Of a stretch of 64,000 nt of DNA, positions 56,321 through 64,000 are shown piece after piece. The stretch is from JBALVT01 sp965262875 (GTDB taxonomy: Bacteria; Pseudomonadota; Gammaproteobacteria; Pseudomonadales; Halieaceae), in the NCBI GenBank assembly GCA_965262875.1, contig OZ253569.1, positions 4,526,001 through 4,590,000 of the forward strand. The letters run 5' to 3'. The position numbers and the translations under genes were made by a program. A model generated the notes under the pieces. It was not told where the DNA came from. It did not search any database and saw nothing but the letters and a program-made list of their open reading frames with translations. Numbering within the stretch: the stretch's first letter is position 1; every line of letters starts with the position of its first letter.

Positions 56321-57340
56321 ATGGCTCAGAAAATTGCGACGGTCAGTACGGTATTTGCCGCGTGCGACCGCCTGGATGCCGCTAATGAACGCTGGAACCG
56401 AGAAGATGTGCGCCATGAGGTCGGTGGGGGCGGGTTTGTTGTTATTGATCCCTTGATCAAGGCCTGGCGGGAACTTAAACCTCTGAGAGAAGCGGCGCCC
56501 TCGACACCTGCGGAATTACTACACCAGGTCGCCGCCTCATTGGAATCCCATATCACGGGTTTCATCGGGGAGACTGAAATGCGCCTGACTGAAAGCCAGC
56601 TGGTGTTTGATAAGACGGCCTCCGAACTGTCCGGTCGGCTGGAAGAGCTAGATCGTGAGATCAAGGAAAAAGAGTCCGCCTTAGTTGCCCTAACTGCTGA
56701 CCAATCCAATCTGACGGAACAACTGGAGGCTAGCCAGAAGTCCCTCAATGATACGAAAACAGAAAGTGCTCAGTTGATGGCCGAGAGCGATGGCTACCGC
56801 GGTCAGATCGCTCGGATGGAATCCGAGCACAAAGAAGCGACCCGGAGTCTTGCGGCAGATATGAAGGAGCAAGCTCAAGAGGCCACTCGCGAAAGAAAGC
56901 GGCTGAGCGACGAACATACCGCCGAACTGACCAATCAGAGAAAAGAACTTGTCGAAGTTGCAGAGCAGAGCGAGAATCGGCTGATGGTGTTGCTCGATCA
57001 GGAACGCTTGGCAGTGAAGGAAGCGGTAATGGACCTGACTGCAAAACTTGGTGCGTCCAATGACAAAGCCCAGGAATATCGAGAGCAGGTTATTGAGCGA
57101 GATGCTGCTATCAGGAAATTAACTGATCAGAATACGGGGCTTGCAAAACAACTTACCGAAAAAGAAACTGAAAGGGCAAATCTCAAGTCAGCACTGGAAG
57201 AAAAAACAACGCAAGGGCAAGCGCTACAACGGGAGTTCGAGACCTATAAGGGCGAACATAGGATGAGTGGCGAGTTGGAAGCGCTCCAGGTAGCGGTAAC
57301 GGGCTTGCAGGAAAAGCTTGATAAGAAGCAAAAAAAGTAG
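56321..57340 (+). CDS. KfrA-like DNA-binding coiled-coil protein
   Basis: Protein of 339 residues. The start ATG 56321 has GGGAG 8 bases upstream; an ATG at 56294 is an alternative. The first 60 residues (KIATVSTVFAACDRLDAANERWNREDVRHEVGGGGFVVIDPLIKAWRE) resemble the KfrA N-terminal DNA-binding domain. The remainder is a long coiled coil rich in Glu, Lys, Gln and Leu. Similar proteins occur on plasmids and as cointegrate-resolution helpers (TnpT type) of Tn4651-like Tn3 transposons. A candidate Tn3 end 10 bases downstream favours the latter. Confidence 0.75.
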   Translation: MAQKIATVSTVFAACDRLDAANERWNREDVRHEVGGGGFVVIDPLIKAWRELKPLREAAPSTPAELLHQVAASLESHITGFIGETEMRLTESQLVFDKTASELSGRLEELDREIKEKESALVALTADQSNLTEQLEASQKSLNDTKTESAQLMAESDGYRGQIARMESEHKEATRSLAADMKEQAQEATRERKRLSDEHTAELTNQRKELVEVAEQSENRLMVLLDQERLAVKEAVMDLTAKLGASNDKAQEYREQVIERDAAIRKLTDQNTGLAKQLTEKETERANLKSALEEKTTQGQALQREFETYKGEHRMSGELEALQVAVTGLQEKLDKKQKK

Positions 57341-57349
57341 CTCTGGTCA

Positions 57350-57386
57350 CTACTGCACTTTTTCGTTGGTTCGGGACAAAATGGCC
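57350..57386. repeat. 37-bp repeat, copy 2; candidate Tn3-family terminal repeat
   Basis: Same orientation as 51738-51774, 31 of 37 bases shared. It starts 10 bases after the KfrA-like gene and ends 3 bases before the sulfatase stop codon, so it probably marks the outer edge of the mobile block. Confidence 0.55.
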
Positions 57387-57389
57387 TAA

Positions 57390-58874
57390 TTATCGCTGTG
57401 CATCACGCTGGGTGTCATCCACCCAAATCATCAACTCCCGGCGCATAGCGTCGACGATATTTGGAAAGTTCTGCGATAGATCGTTGGATTCTCCTGGATC
57501 AATCAACAGATCGTATAACTGCCAACTTTTTCCAGCATCTCCGCTGTAAAGCTTGTAGCGCTCATCGCTCAAGGCGTACTGTAACTGGCTGCTGTCCGCC
57601 TCGTACTTTTTGCCGCGTATAGGTGACTGGAAAAATATTCCGGATTGACGTTCCTGCTGTTCGCCGGTGAGTACCGGTAGAATATTTTCGCCATCGAGGA
57701 CAGCTTGTCCTGCTGGTATGGTCACCGCCGCTGCCGCGAGAAGTGTCGGATAGATGTCACTGGTGGACATAGCAGTATTGATGCTGCGTTTTCCCTTCAA
57801 TTGCGCCGGCCACTCGATCAGAGCCGGCACTCGAATACCGCCTTCTTTCAATTCTGCTTTCTTGCCGGAAAAGGGCCCGGCCGAATTGTAATTGTGAATG
57901 TAGGAAGGGCCATTGTCGGACTTGAACCAAAAAATTGTATTGTCTGCCGCATCGTGTTCCCGCAGGTGTTGACGCAGCCTACCAATCTCACGATCCATGG
58001 CAGTTATTGCTCCATACCAGTGTTGGGCTTCCATAGGTAGGTCGGCATAAAGTGCACGATCTTCTTTGCCGGCAACAAGGGGGGTGTGAGGCGTGTGAAG
58101 CCATACCAGGGCGAGAAATGGTTTGTCTTGCCCAAGTTGTTCGTCAATAAAATCAATGGCGCGGTCAACCACTATGGCGGAGTCATCGCCTTCCAACCAT
58201 TCATCGACTAACTGCCCGGGTCCTGTCCAGTAGTGGTCGCGCCAGCGAAATCCTTTTTCGCGCTGCCCTGATTCCACCGCCTCCGTCTGTAAGTGGCGGT
58301 AGTCTTCGCTGCCGTACTGGCCGCCCACATGGTAATACGGGTTGTAGGTTGGCATCATTGATTCAGTAGAAAAACTGACGTCGAAACCATTTTCCCAGGG
58401 GGGAGAGTAGTGTGATTCGTCGGCTGATTCGCCCGCAAAATAGCTCTGATTGACCGTTTTGCTTAGTTCGCCTACGTGCCACTTGCCAAAATGACCTGTT
58501 GCATAGCCCTGTTCTCGCAAAACCTCAGCAATGGTATGTTCCTCAGTTGGCAGATGTCCCATACCTGCCCACTCAATTCCATAGCGAAAGGGGTGGCGTC
58601 CGGTCAGTACGCTAGCCCGAGTGGGAGAACACACCGGGGAAGCGGAATAAAATCGATCGAGGCGGATGCCCTCTGCGGAGAAGCGATCCAGTTCAGGCGT
58701 GTGAACGACTTTGTTGCCGTTGTAGCCGACATCACCCCAGCCCTGGTCGTCGGACATAACTAAAACGATGTTCGGAGGCGGCACCTTGTTGCCTTGAGCC
58801 CACGCTGCTGTCGAGGCACTTGCTATTAGCAAAACTCCGAGCAGCAGCCGAACTGTGAAGTGGGTTTTAAGCAA
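57390..58874 (-). CDS. Exported sulfatase (formylglycine type)
   Basis: Protein of 494 residues with a signal peptide (LLLGVLLIASASTAAWA). The metal-binding DDQGWGD (42-48) and the active-site CSPTRAS (Cys 82, converted to formylglycine) are intact, with later HTPHTPL and KSDNGPS typical of arylsulfatases. It removes sulfate esters from a carbohydrate or aryl substrate in the periplasm and needs a maturation enzyme not seen here. It starts at TTG 58874, just after the NanA-like gene. Its context suggests a sulfated amino sugar or sialic acid. Confidence 0.92.
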   Translation of the reverse strand: MLKTHFTVRLLLGVLLIASASTAAWAQGNKVPPPNIVLVMSDDQGWGDVGYNGNKVVHTPELDRFSAEGIRLDRFYSASPVCSPTRASVLTGRHPFRYGIEWAGMGHLPTEEHTIAEVLREQGYATGHFGKWHVGELSKTVNQSYFAGESADESHYSPPWENGFDVSFSTESMMPTYNPYYHVGGQYGSEDYRHLQTEAVESGQREKGFRWRDHYWTGPGQLVDEWLEGDDSAIVVDRAIDFIDEQLGQDKPFLALVWLHTPHTPLVAGKEDRALYADLPMEAQHWYGAITAMDREIGRLRQHLREHDAADNTIFWFKSDNGPSYIHNYNSAGPFSGKKAELKEGGIRVPALIEWPAQLKGKRSINTAMSTSDIYPTLLAAAAVTIPAGQAVLDGENILPVLTGEQQERQSGIFFQSPIRGKKYEADSSQLQYALSDERYKLYSGDAGKSWQLYDLLIDPGESNDLSQNFPNIVDAMRRELMIWVDDTQRDAQR

Positions 58875-58895
58875 TTTTCTCTAACTTTCCGCTGT

Positions 58896-59831
58896 TTACA
58901 CCTTGTTCTGGAATTCGGAAAAATTGATCGCCTCGAGATCCGCTTTCATACTGGCATATTCATCGCTGGTCAGACCCTGAAAGGGTGCGCGGTTCGGCCC
59001 CAGGTCCAGGCCGATCAACTTCATGATTTGTTTGCCGCCCACAATATTGCCGCGGTACTTGCAGATAACATCGATCATATCCATTGCCAAAAACTGCAGT
59101 CTACGGGCTTCGTCCAAGTCGTTGTCGGCAAACGCACTTTGAATGCCGGTGTATAAACTTGCGGCGTAATTAAAGGTTCCGCCGATGCAACCGGTGGCTC
59201 CGCCTAGGGCGAGAGATGCCAGCAAGGTTTCGTCCTGCCCATGAAGCAAATCATACTTGCCATTCTTGTAGCGTCGGCACTGGGTGTACTCATAGAGACT
59301 TTCGAAAGTGTATTTGATACCTGCGAAATTCGGAATGCGCCCATCGACCGCTGTGAGGAAATCCAGCATGGGTAATGTCACGCGAGAGAAAGCCGGAATA
59401 TGATAGTAGTAAAAGGGCAGTTCGGGCGCACCGCTGGCCAGGTCCTCACAGTACCTCACCAACTCTTCCACCCTGGAAATCTCTGGAAAGGTTGGTCCCA
59501 TGGTGCTGGCCCCCCAAGCACCAATGTCCTGGGCGTGTTCGGCTAATGCACAACTTGTTTTAATAGAGTTGGTACCCACATGCACGATGACTTTAAAGTC
59601 ATCCGGCGTGGCTTCCACCCATTTTTCGGCGTTGAGTCGGCGCTCGGCATCGGTCATCAGGTAGCCTTCGCCGGAAGAACCGTTGACAAAAACGCCTGCC
59701 ATGCCGCTATTGACCATCATATCTGCATAGGCGGGTATGACATCCACATTGAGCTCGCTGTCGCTGTGGAATGCTGTGAACGGGGCGCAGATCATGCCTT
59801 CGATTTTTTCCAGCTCTAATGGCTTACTCAA
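58896..59831 (-). CDS. N-acetylneuraminate lyase / dihydrodipicolinate synthase family protein
   Basis: TIM-barrel aldolase of 311 residues. Motif GSSGEG (51-56), the catalytic Tyr in YYYHIPAFS (Tyr 143) and the Schiff-base Lys in GIKYTF (Lys 173) are present. The tripeptide GSSGEG and YYHIP fit sialic acid lyases (NanA), which split N-acetylneuraminate to ManNAc and pyruvate, better than DapA. The neighbouring NanE, ROK kinase and NagB support this. Confidence 0.87.
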   Translation of the reverse strand: MSKPLELEKIEGMICAPFTAFHSDSELNVDVIPAYADMMVNSGMAGVFVNGSSGEGYLMTDAERRLNAEKWVEATPDDFKVIVHVGTNSIKTSCALAEHAQDIGAWGASTMGPTFPEISRVEELVRYCEDLASGAPELPFYYYHIPAFSRVTLPMLDFLTAVDGRIPNFAGIKYTFESLYEYTQCRRYKNGKYDLLHGQDETLLASLALGGATGCIGGTFNYAASLYTGIQSAFADNDLDEARRLQFLAMDMIDVICKYRGNIVGGKQIMKLIGLDLGPNRAPFQGLTSDEYASMKADLEAINFSEFQNKV

Positions 59832-59994
59832 TGAATCGTCCCTCTAAAAATGTCGCTACCTAGTTGTATTGTTGATTAGCTGTCAACCCATTATACCATT
59901 CTACCGAGATCTGTAATCATAGGTCAATCGGAATCTAAGTCGTATTGACGGTTTCTCTGTACCACGGGGTGCGCGGACGCTCGATTTTGCTCAT

Positions 59995-60714
59995 TTAGCC
60001 CAACAAATAGGCAAATAGTGGGATAAGTAGGGAGGTGAGCAGGGCATTTAATGCCATGCCCATACCCGCATAAGCGCCTTCAATTTTTCCGATTTGAAAT
60101 GCTCGTGCGGTACCAATACCGTGGCTCGCCACTCCTAGGGCCAGGCCGATTGCGGCTTTGTCTTGAACTTTGGCCACAGACAAGATTATCGATCCGCACG
60201 TGGCGCCGAATATTCCAGCGCAGATTACCAGCACTGCTGTAAGGCTTGTAATTCCTCCCATTTTTTCCGTGATTCCCATGGCCACCGGTGTGGTCACTGA
60301 TTTCGGCGCTATGGAAAGGAGGGTCTCCAGTGAGGCACCCAGCAACCAGGCTATGGCGACTGCACTGATAATGGCGGTGAGGGAGCCAAGGAGGAGCGAG
60401 ATGACAATTCCGGCCCAGGATTTTTTAAGTTGAGCCCATTGACCGTACAGAGGCACCGCCAATGCAACGGTTGCCGGCCCCAAAAGAAAATGCACAAACT
60501 TGGCACCGTCGAGATATGCCCAATAGTCTGTGTCAGTGAGATTGAGTACGCAGATAATAAGTGCAATTGACCCCAGCACCGGGTTGAACAGCGGATTCTC
60601 TCCTGAACGTTCAAACACTTGGGTCGCCAGGACAAATGAGACCACGGTCAAGGTCAGATGAAACAGTGGGGTAGAGGCGAGATAAACCCACAGCTGATTG
60701 AGTTCAACGGCCAT
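59995..60714 (-). CDS. lrgB: LrgB/CidB family membrane protein
   Basis: Polytopic protein of 239 residues. The C-terminal segment (LGVASHGIGTARAFQIGKIEGAYAGMGMALN) is the family signature. It follows lrgA directly (TGA then ATG). LrgAB-type pairs were first described as holin-like, but PftAB and related pairs carry pyruvate. In a sialate operon, where the lyase releases pyruvate, a pyruvate carrier role is attractive. Confidence 0.9.
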   Translation of the reverse strand: MAVELNQLWVYLASTPLFHLTLTVVSFVLATQVFERSGENPLFNPVLGSIALIICVLNLTDTDYWAYLDGAKFVHFLLGPATVALAVPLYGQWAQLKKSWAGIVISLLLGSLTAIISAVAIAWLLGASLETLLSIAPKSVTTPVAMGITEKMGGITSLTAVLVICAGIFGATCGSIILSVAKVQDKAAIGLALGVASHGIGTARAFQIGKIEGAYAGMGMALNALLTSLLIPLFAYLLG

Positions 60715-61077
60715 TCATTCCTCTGCGGCGCTTTGGGTTTCGCATTGCCGGGTGGAAAACCTGGACATCACTTTTGCCGTGATGATCAGAGTGAGAATCG
60801 AACTGAGTATCAATGAAGCAAGAATGGGCAGCCACTCCTCGCCCAACAGAGACAGGTGCAACATTAATCCCACGCCGGCCGGCACGTAGAACAGACCTAA
60901 AAGTGCCAGTAATTGATGAGCCGCTCCCGAGACTCGTGAAGGCACATCACGCCTGTGAACCATGATCATAAATAGCAGTGCCATTCCGATAATGGGACCG
61001 GGCACGGGGAGCTCGAAAAAACTTGCGACAATCTCTCCACATAACTGGCAGGTGAGGATCAGGGCGAAGCCGTTAAT
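60715..61077 (-). CDS. lrgA: LrgA/CidA family membrane protein, non-AUG start
   Basis: Four-helix protein with PVPGPIIGMALLFMIM, the family's core. An ATG at 61005 would cut off the conserved first helix, which is present upstream in frame as GFALILTCQLCGEIVASFFELP. The only codons between the nagB stop (61084) and this helix are TAT AAT ATT AAC GGC, so translation must begin at ATT 61077 or by coupling with nagB. From ATT it would be 120 residues, normal for LrgA. Confidence 0.8.
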   Translation of the reverse strand: MNGFALILTCQLCGEIVASFFELPVPGPIIGMALLFMIMVHRRDVPSRVSGAAHQLLALLGLFYVPAGVGLMLHLSLLGEEWLPILASLILSSILTLIITAKVMSRFSTRQCETQSAAEE

Positions 61078-61083
61078 ATTATA

Positions 61084-61890
61084 CTAGTAGTCGTGGAAAT
61101 GGCCGTGCTCGGCAACCAGGGGTTCATGCTTTGAGTCCACCCAGCGATAGTAATCAGACTCCTGCAATTCACTCGCCGCAGCCTCGTCCAGAATAACGGC
61201 AGTATGCTGATGCATTTGCAGCGCGGAAGCGGGACACATGGCGGTTATGGGACCTTCGATGGTCTTTCGGACACTCTCAGCTTTCTGCGATCCGGTGGCC
61301 AATAATAAAATATGTCGCGCTTCCATGATGGTGGCGATTCCCATGGTGATGGCCAGCTGTGGCTGAAATTCCCCCGCATCAAACATGCGACTATTATCAA
61401 GCACGGTCCGCGGCGTTAGGGTCTTGACCCGTGTTCTGGAGGCGAGGCTGGACGAGGGCTCGTTAAATCCGATATGGCCATTGCTACCAATGCCGAGGAT
61501 TTGTAAATCGATTCCACCGGCCGCCGCGATTTTCTTTTCATAGGCGGCCCCGACGACCCGGGGGTTTTCTCCCTCGGGGCATTCTGGCAAATAGGTATTC
61601 GCCAGGTCGATATCGATATGACGAAACAACTGCTCGTACATGAAGCTGCGGTAACTTTGCTTACTGTCTGCACCGATACCGATGTACTCGTCGAGATTGA
61701 AGGTGGTGGTCCTTTTGAATGTTAGCTCGCCTCTTTGATGGTCCGCCACCAGGCGCTGGTATAGCGCTATCGGGGTACTGCCTGTTGCCAGGCCGAAAAC
61801 CACATCGGGCTTTTTGGTCAGCAGTTCGCCGATACGCCGCGCTGCATGCACCGCAACATCATCGGCATTTTTTACGATAACAACTTCCAC
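61084..61890 (-). CDS. nagB: Glucosamine-6-phosphate deaminase
   Basis: Protein of 268 residues. Phosphate-binding GLATGSTP, catalytic NLDEYIG (Asp 67) and GIGSNGHIGFNEP (His 139, Glu 144) are complete. It converts GlcN-6-P to fructose-6-P and ammonia. GTG start with GGAGAG. It follows the PIG-L gene by 10 bases. Confidence 0.95.
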   Translation of the reverse strand: MEVVIVKNADDVAVHAARRIGELLTKKPDVVFGLATGSTPIALYQRLVADHQRGELTFKRTTTFNLDEYIGIGADSKQSYRSFMYEQLFRHIDIDLANTYLPECPEGENPRVVGAAYEKKIAAAGGIDLQILGIGSNGHIGFNEPSSSLASRTRVKTLTPRTVLDNSRMFDAGEFQPQLAITMGIATIMEARHILLLATGSQKAESVRKTIEGPITAMCPASALQMHQHTAVILDEAAASELQESDYYRWVDSKHEPLVAEHGHFHDY

Positions 61891-61900
61891 ACTTCTCTCC

Positions 61901-62764
61901 TTAGGCAGCCGACCAGTGCGCTAGTTGTGGCATAAGGCCGGCAGAGAATTTCTTGACTATGGATGCCACAAAATCATCGTAATGAAGTTGTGAGTCGACG
62001 AGCAGAGGATTTAAATCCATTGCTAGGGAGACAAATTCAGCGTCGTCTACCGTATGAGACTGGTCGAAGGTTGCGTTGGCCAGATGGCGCGATTCGCAGG
62101 CTAGGTCGTAGCGTTTGCCGCCTGCCACCTGGGAGTCAAATAGAGTAATCAGTTCATTGTGAAGCTGTCGGTGTTGGCCTACATTTAGACGCACTCGATA
62201 GGGCGGTGGTAACCAGTCCAGGTTGCCCCAGCCCTCGACCCCAAGAACTTTCGGTGGCCGCTCAGCTGTGGGCAGCGACCTCAGTGCTTCGAGTGCGTAG
62301 ATGGCGGCTCGCACATGGGTGTCATGACGGTCGGCGAGGTTGTGCAGGTAGACAACTTCCGGCCCTGCGAGTGTCAGCCAATTCGCCAAATCTGCAATTA
62401 GTGCGGTGTTATAGCTTCCTTTGAGTTCAGAACTGCCGGCACCGTATTGTATGACCAGGGAGTATTGGCCAAGTGCGGCGGCGTTATGTTGTTCCCGCTT
62501 GCGGATTTCCACCATTTCATCGTCGGTGACCTTGGCGTATTGGCCGCTGCGAGGTGAACCCGCGCCATCACTCAGTACGATGCCGGTAAACCATTGGTCG
62601 TCGCGCTGATAACACTGAGCGATTCCCGCAAAGCAGTTGATTTCCAGGTCGTCCTGATGGGCGACCACGGCAAGATGAGTGGTGCGCGACAGAGCGTCCT
62701 CTACGGAGCTTCCATCGGGAACAAAAAAATCGACAGCGTTATCAGTTTTACGCATGGACTTCAT
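61901..62764 (-). CDS. PIG-L family deacetylase
   Basis: Protein of 287 residues from ATG 62764. The zinc/catalytic motif AHQDDLEI (His 36, Asp 38, Asp 39) and the later HNLADRHDTHVRAAI (His pair) are those of PIG-L zinc hydrolases, which remove N-acetyl groups from GlcNAc compounds. The Pro of AHPDD is Gln here. It overlaps the kinase gene by 17 bases and precedes nagB, so it sits exactly where nagA would be expected; no NagA is visible in this window. Confidence 0.88.
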   Translation of the reverse strand: MKSMRKTDNAVDFFVPDGSSVEDALSRTTHLAVVAHQDDLEINCFAGIAQCYQRDDQWFTGIVLSDGAGSPRSGQYAKVTDDEMVEIRKREQHNAAALGQYSLVIQYGAGSSELKGSYNTALIADLANWLTLAGPEVVYLHNLADRHDTHVRAAIYALEALRSLPTAERPPKVLGVEGWGNLDWLPPPYRVRLNVGQHRQLHNELITLFDSQVAGGKRYDLACESRHLANATFDQSHTVDDAEFVSLAMDLNPLLVDSQLHYDDFVASIVKKFSAGLMPQLAHWSAA

Positions 62765-63635
62765 CCGCCAGACTTTCCTGCAGGGCGAGAGTGGCACCGA
62801 TGATATCGGCATTTCTTCCCAGTTTTGGCAATGCCAGTTTCACTGCGTAGACTTCCGGTAACTTCGCCAGTGCTATTTTAATCTTGTTGCGGAATATTTC
62901 GTTGAGCCCGACGCTCCCACCCAGAACGACCAACTCGGTACCGGTAACCGCCTTGATATTGGCCATCATTTGGGCCACCGCTGCGGCGCAATCATCTACC
63001 AGGAGATCCAGTTCAGCTTGGCTGTCCAGCTGCGCAAATACATCGCTGCAACTTAATTTCTTAGATAGCAGTTCGCTGGCGCGTTGGCTGATGGCGGTAC
63101 CGGATGCCACAGCCTCCACGCAATTTAACCGGCCGCAACTACAGACAATATTATTGCCATCCCCACGTGGGACTGTGAGGTGCCCTATATGCGCAGAAAA
63201 TCCATGGCTGCTGGTTTGTAGCTGGCCGTTCTGAATAATGCCGCCGCCGATGCCGGTGGAAACAGTGACGTAAACGAGGGTGTCTTCGTCGCCGTGATCG
63301 CCGAGGCGATACTCACCCCAGGCGGCCGCCCAGGCGTCATTCAGGATTAGAACCGGAAGAGAAAAAGTTTCACACAGCTGGGCTTTGAGCGGCAATATTT
63401 TGTCTTCGCCGGCGGACAGAAAGTGTACCTCCGTGTCACCCACCAGACCGGTGCACCCTACACCTATACCGTCGGCCTGCTCTATCCAGCCGGTTAACAA
63501 TTCGGCAATGGTTGGGAGTAGTTGGGTAAGATCATGGTGTATCGGCGAGGGTGCACTGCGCTGCTCGACAATATCGCTGCCCTCCAACAGGGCGGCCGAT
63601 ATCTTGGTACCGCCTATATCAATTCCTATAATCAT
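62748..63635 (-). CDS. nanK: ROK-family sugar kinase, probable N-acetylmannosamine kinase
   Basis: Protein of 295 residues starting at MIIGIDIGGTK (ATG 63635). The ATP-binding DIGGTK, catalytic LNDAWAAAWGE (Asp 100), STGIGGGII and the zinc-binding CSCGRLNCVEAVASG motif are typical ROK features. Between NanE and the deaminase it most likely phosphorylates ManNAc, although GlcNAc or another amino sugar is possible. Confidence 0.85.
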   Translation of the reverse strand: MIIGIDIGGTKISAALLEGSDIVEQRSAPSPIHHDLTQLLPTIAELLTGWIEQADGIGVGCTGLVGDTEVHFLSAGEDKILPLKAQLCETFSLPVLILNDAWAAAWGEYRLGDHGDEDTLVYVTVSTGIGGGIIQNGQLQTSSHGFSAHIGHLTVPRGDGNNIVCSCGRLNCVEAVASGTAISQRASELLSKKLSCSDVFAQLDSQAELDLLVDDCAAAVAQMMANIKAVTGTELVVLGGSVGLNEIFRNKIKIALAKLPEVYAVKLALPKLGRNADIIGATLALQESLADEVHA

Positions 63636-63645
63636 CAGAAGCTCT

Positions 63646-64000
63646 TTAGTGACTCGCAGCAGCGTCGCAGATGCCAGCAACAAACCATGAAGTAATATGC
63701 TCTATCCGAGTGATAGCTGAACCTACCGTCACTGCCCAGGCACCTGCGTCGATAGCCTGGGCCGCGCGCTCCGGAGAGTTGTAGCGGCCTTCTGCGATGA
63801 CTTTGTAGCCGTGTGCCACCCACTGTTCAACCAACTCGAGGTCGGGTGTATTCGGAGTATTGTCGGGATCAACATAGCCCGACATGGTGCTGCCAATAAA
63901 CGTACAGCCCATCTCGGCCATCGCTACACCCTCGCTGTAGCTGGAGGCGTCCACCATCGCGACACAACCTCGGGCGTGCACGGCGTTCAGTAATTCCTCG
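63646..64000 (-). CDS. nanE: N-acylglucosamine-6-phosphate 2-epimerase (5' end outside window)
   Basis: The C-terminal 118 residues read NAVHARGCVAMVDASSYSEG, GCTFIGSTMSGY and VIAEGRYNSPERAAQAIDAGAWAVTVGSAITR, the standard NanE barrel segments with the catalytic Glu of AEGR. It converts ManNAc-6-P to GlcNAc-6-P. The frame continues past base 64000. It ends 10 bases before the kinase. Confidence 0.93.
   Translation of the reverse strand, partial: EELLNAVHARGCVAMVDASSYSEGVAMAEMGCTFIGSTMSGYVDPDNTPNTPDLELVEQWVAHGYKVIAEGRYNSPERAAQAIDAGAWAVTVGSAITRIEHITSWFVAGICDAAASH

Noticed and set aside
1..64000. CRISPR arrays, tRNA or rRNA genes
   Set aside because: I saw no regularly spaced repeats, cloverleaf sequences or conserved rRNA segments on either strand.

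Overview
The window looks like the chromosome of a Gram-negative, probably marine or soil, hydrocarbon- or lipid-degrading gammaproteobacterium. This is inferred from TonB-dependent receptors, an Omp85-type barrel, an AlgE-like porin, CYP153, quinohemoprotein alcohol dehydrogenase and IS21/IS3/IS110/ISL3/IS4/IS91/Tn3 elements. No rRNA, tRNA or CRISPR array was seen. Its dominant theme is an accessory region that is decaying while insertion sequences spread through it.

Layout. (1) 1-7191: an alcohol/alkane oxidation block with a PQQ-cytochrome c alcohol dehydrogenase, a Tat-exported small subunit, a GMC oxidoreductase, a ketopantoate-reductase-like protein, an MFS transporter and a CYP153 terminal alkane/fatty-acid hydroxylase. 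(2) 7364-19289: a promoter with a perfect 20-bp palindrome, then a tight operon of a glycosyltransferase-like protein, DUF4956 membrane protein, VTC-type polyphosphate polymerase and an AlgE-like outer-membrane porin. The porin gene is interrupted by three separate IS insertions (IS21, IS3, ISL3), and the IS3 is itself split by an IS110. Removing the elements and their target duplications restores an open 487-codon frame. (3) 19394-24063: a DUF6502 protein, a frameshifted DUF5666 lipoprotein, an Omp85/TamA-like barrel and a TetR regulator. (4) 24234-46645: a catabolic island (two TonB receptors, GPH symporter, TauD-like and IPNS-like oxygenases, P450, PsiD-like decarboxylase, FAD oxidoreductase, metallo-hydrolase, AraC regulator, LuxE-like plus LuxC-like fatty-acid reductase pair, NTF2-like protein, SDRs, Gfo/Idh). 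Many of these genes carry frameshifts, internal deletions or truncations. (5) 46629-57386: a block of mobile DNA, namely a second near-identical IS21, a truncated Tn3 transposase, a truncated IS91 transposase with its tyrosine recombinase, an IS4, an ISL3 and a KfrA-like protein. (6) 57390-64000: a minus-strand amino-sugar/sialic-acid operon (NanE, NanK-like ROK kinase, PIG-L deacetylase, NagB, LrgA, LrgB, then NanA-like lyase and a sulfatase).

How the parts work together. In the last operon NanA, NanK, NanE and NagB would take sialic acid through ManNAc, ManNAc-6-P and GlcNAc-6-P to fructose-6-P. The only missing step, deacetylation, is plausibly filled by the PIG-L protein instead of NagA, and LrgAB may handle the pyruvate released by the lyase. 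LuxE and LuxC homologues next to an AraC regulator, without luciferase genes, suggest reduction of an activated carboxylic acid to an aldehyde. The DUF4956/VTC/AlgE-like operon may make and export an anionic polymer, with its export porin now inactivated by IS elements. These pathway statements are inferences from gene families and gene order. The single-base frameshifts could partly be sequencing errors, but the internal deletions and IS insertions cannot.
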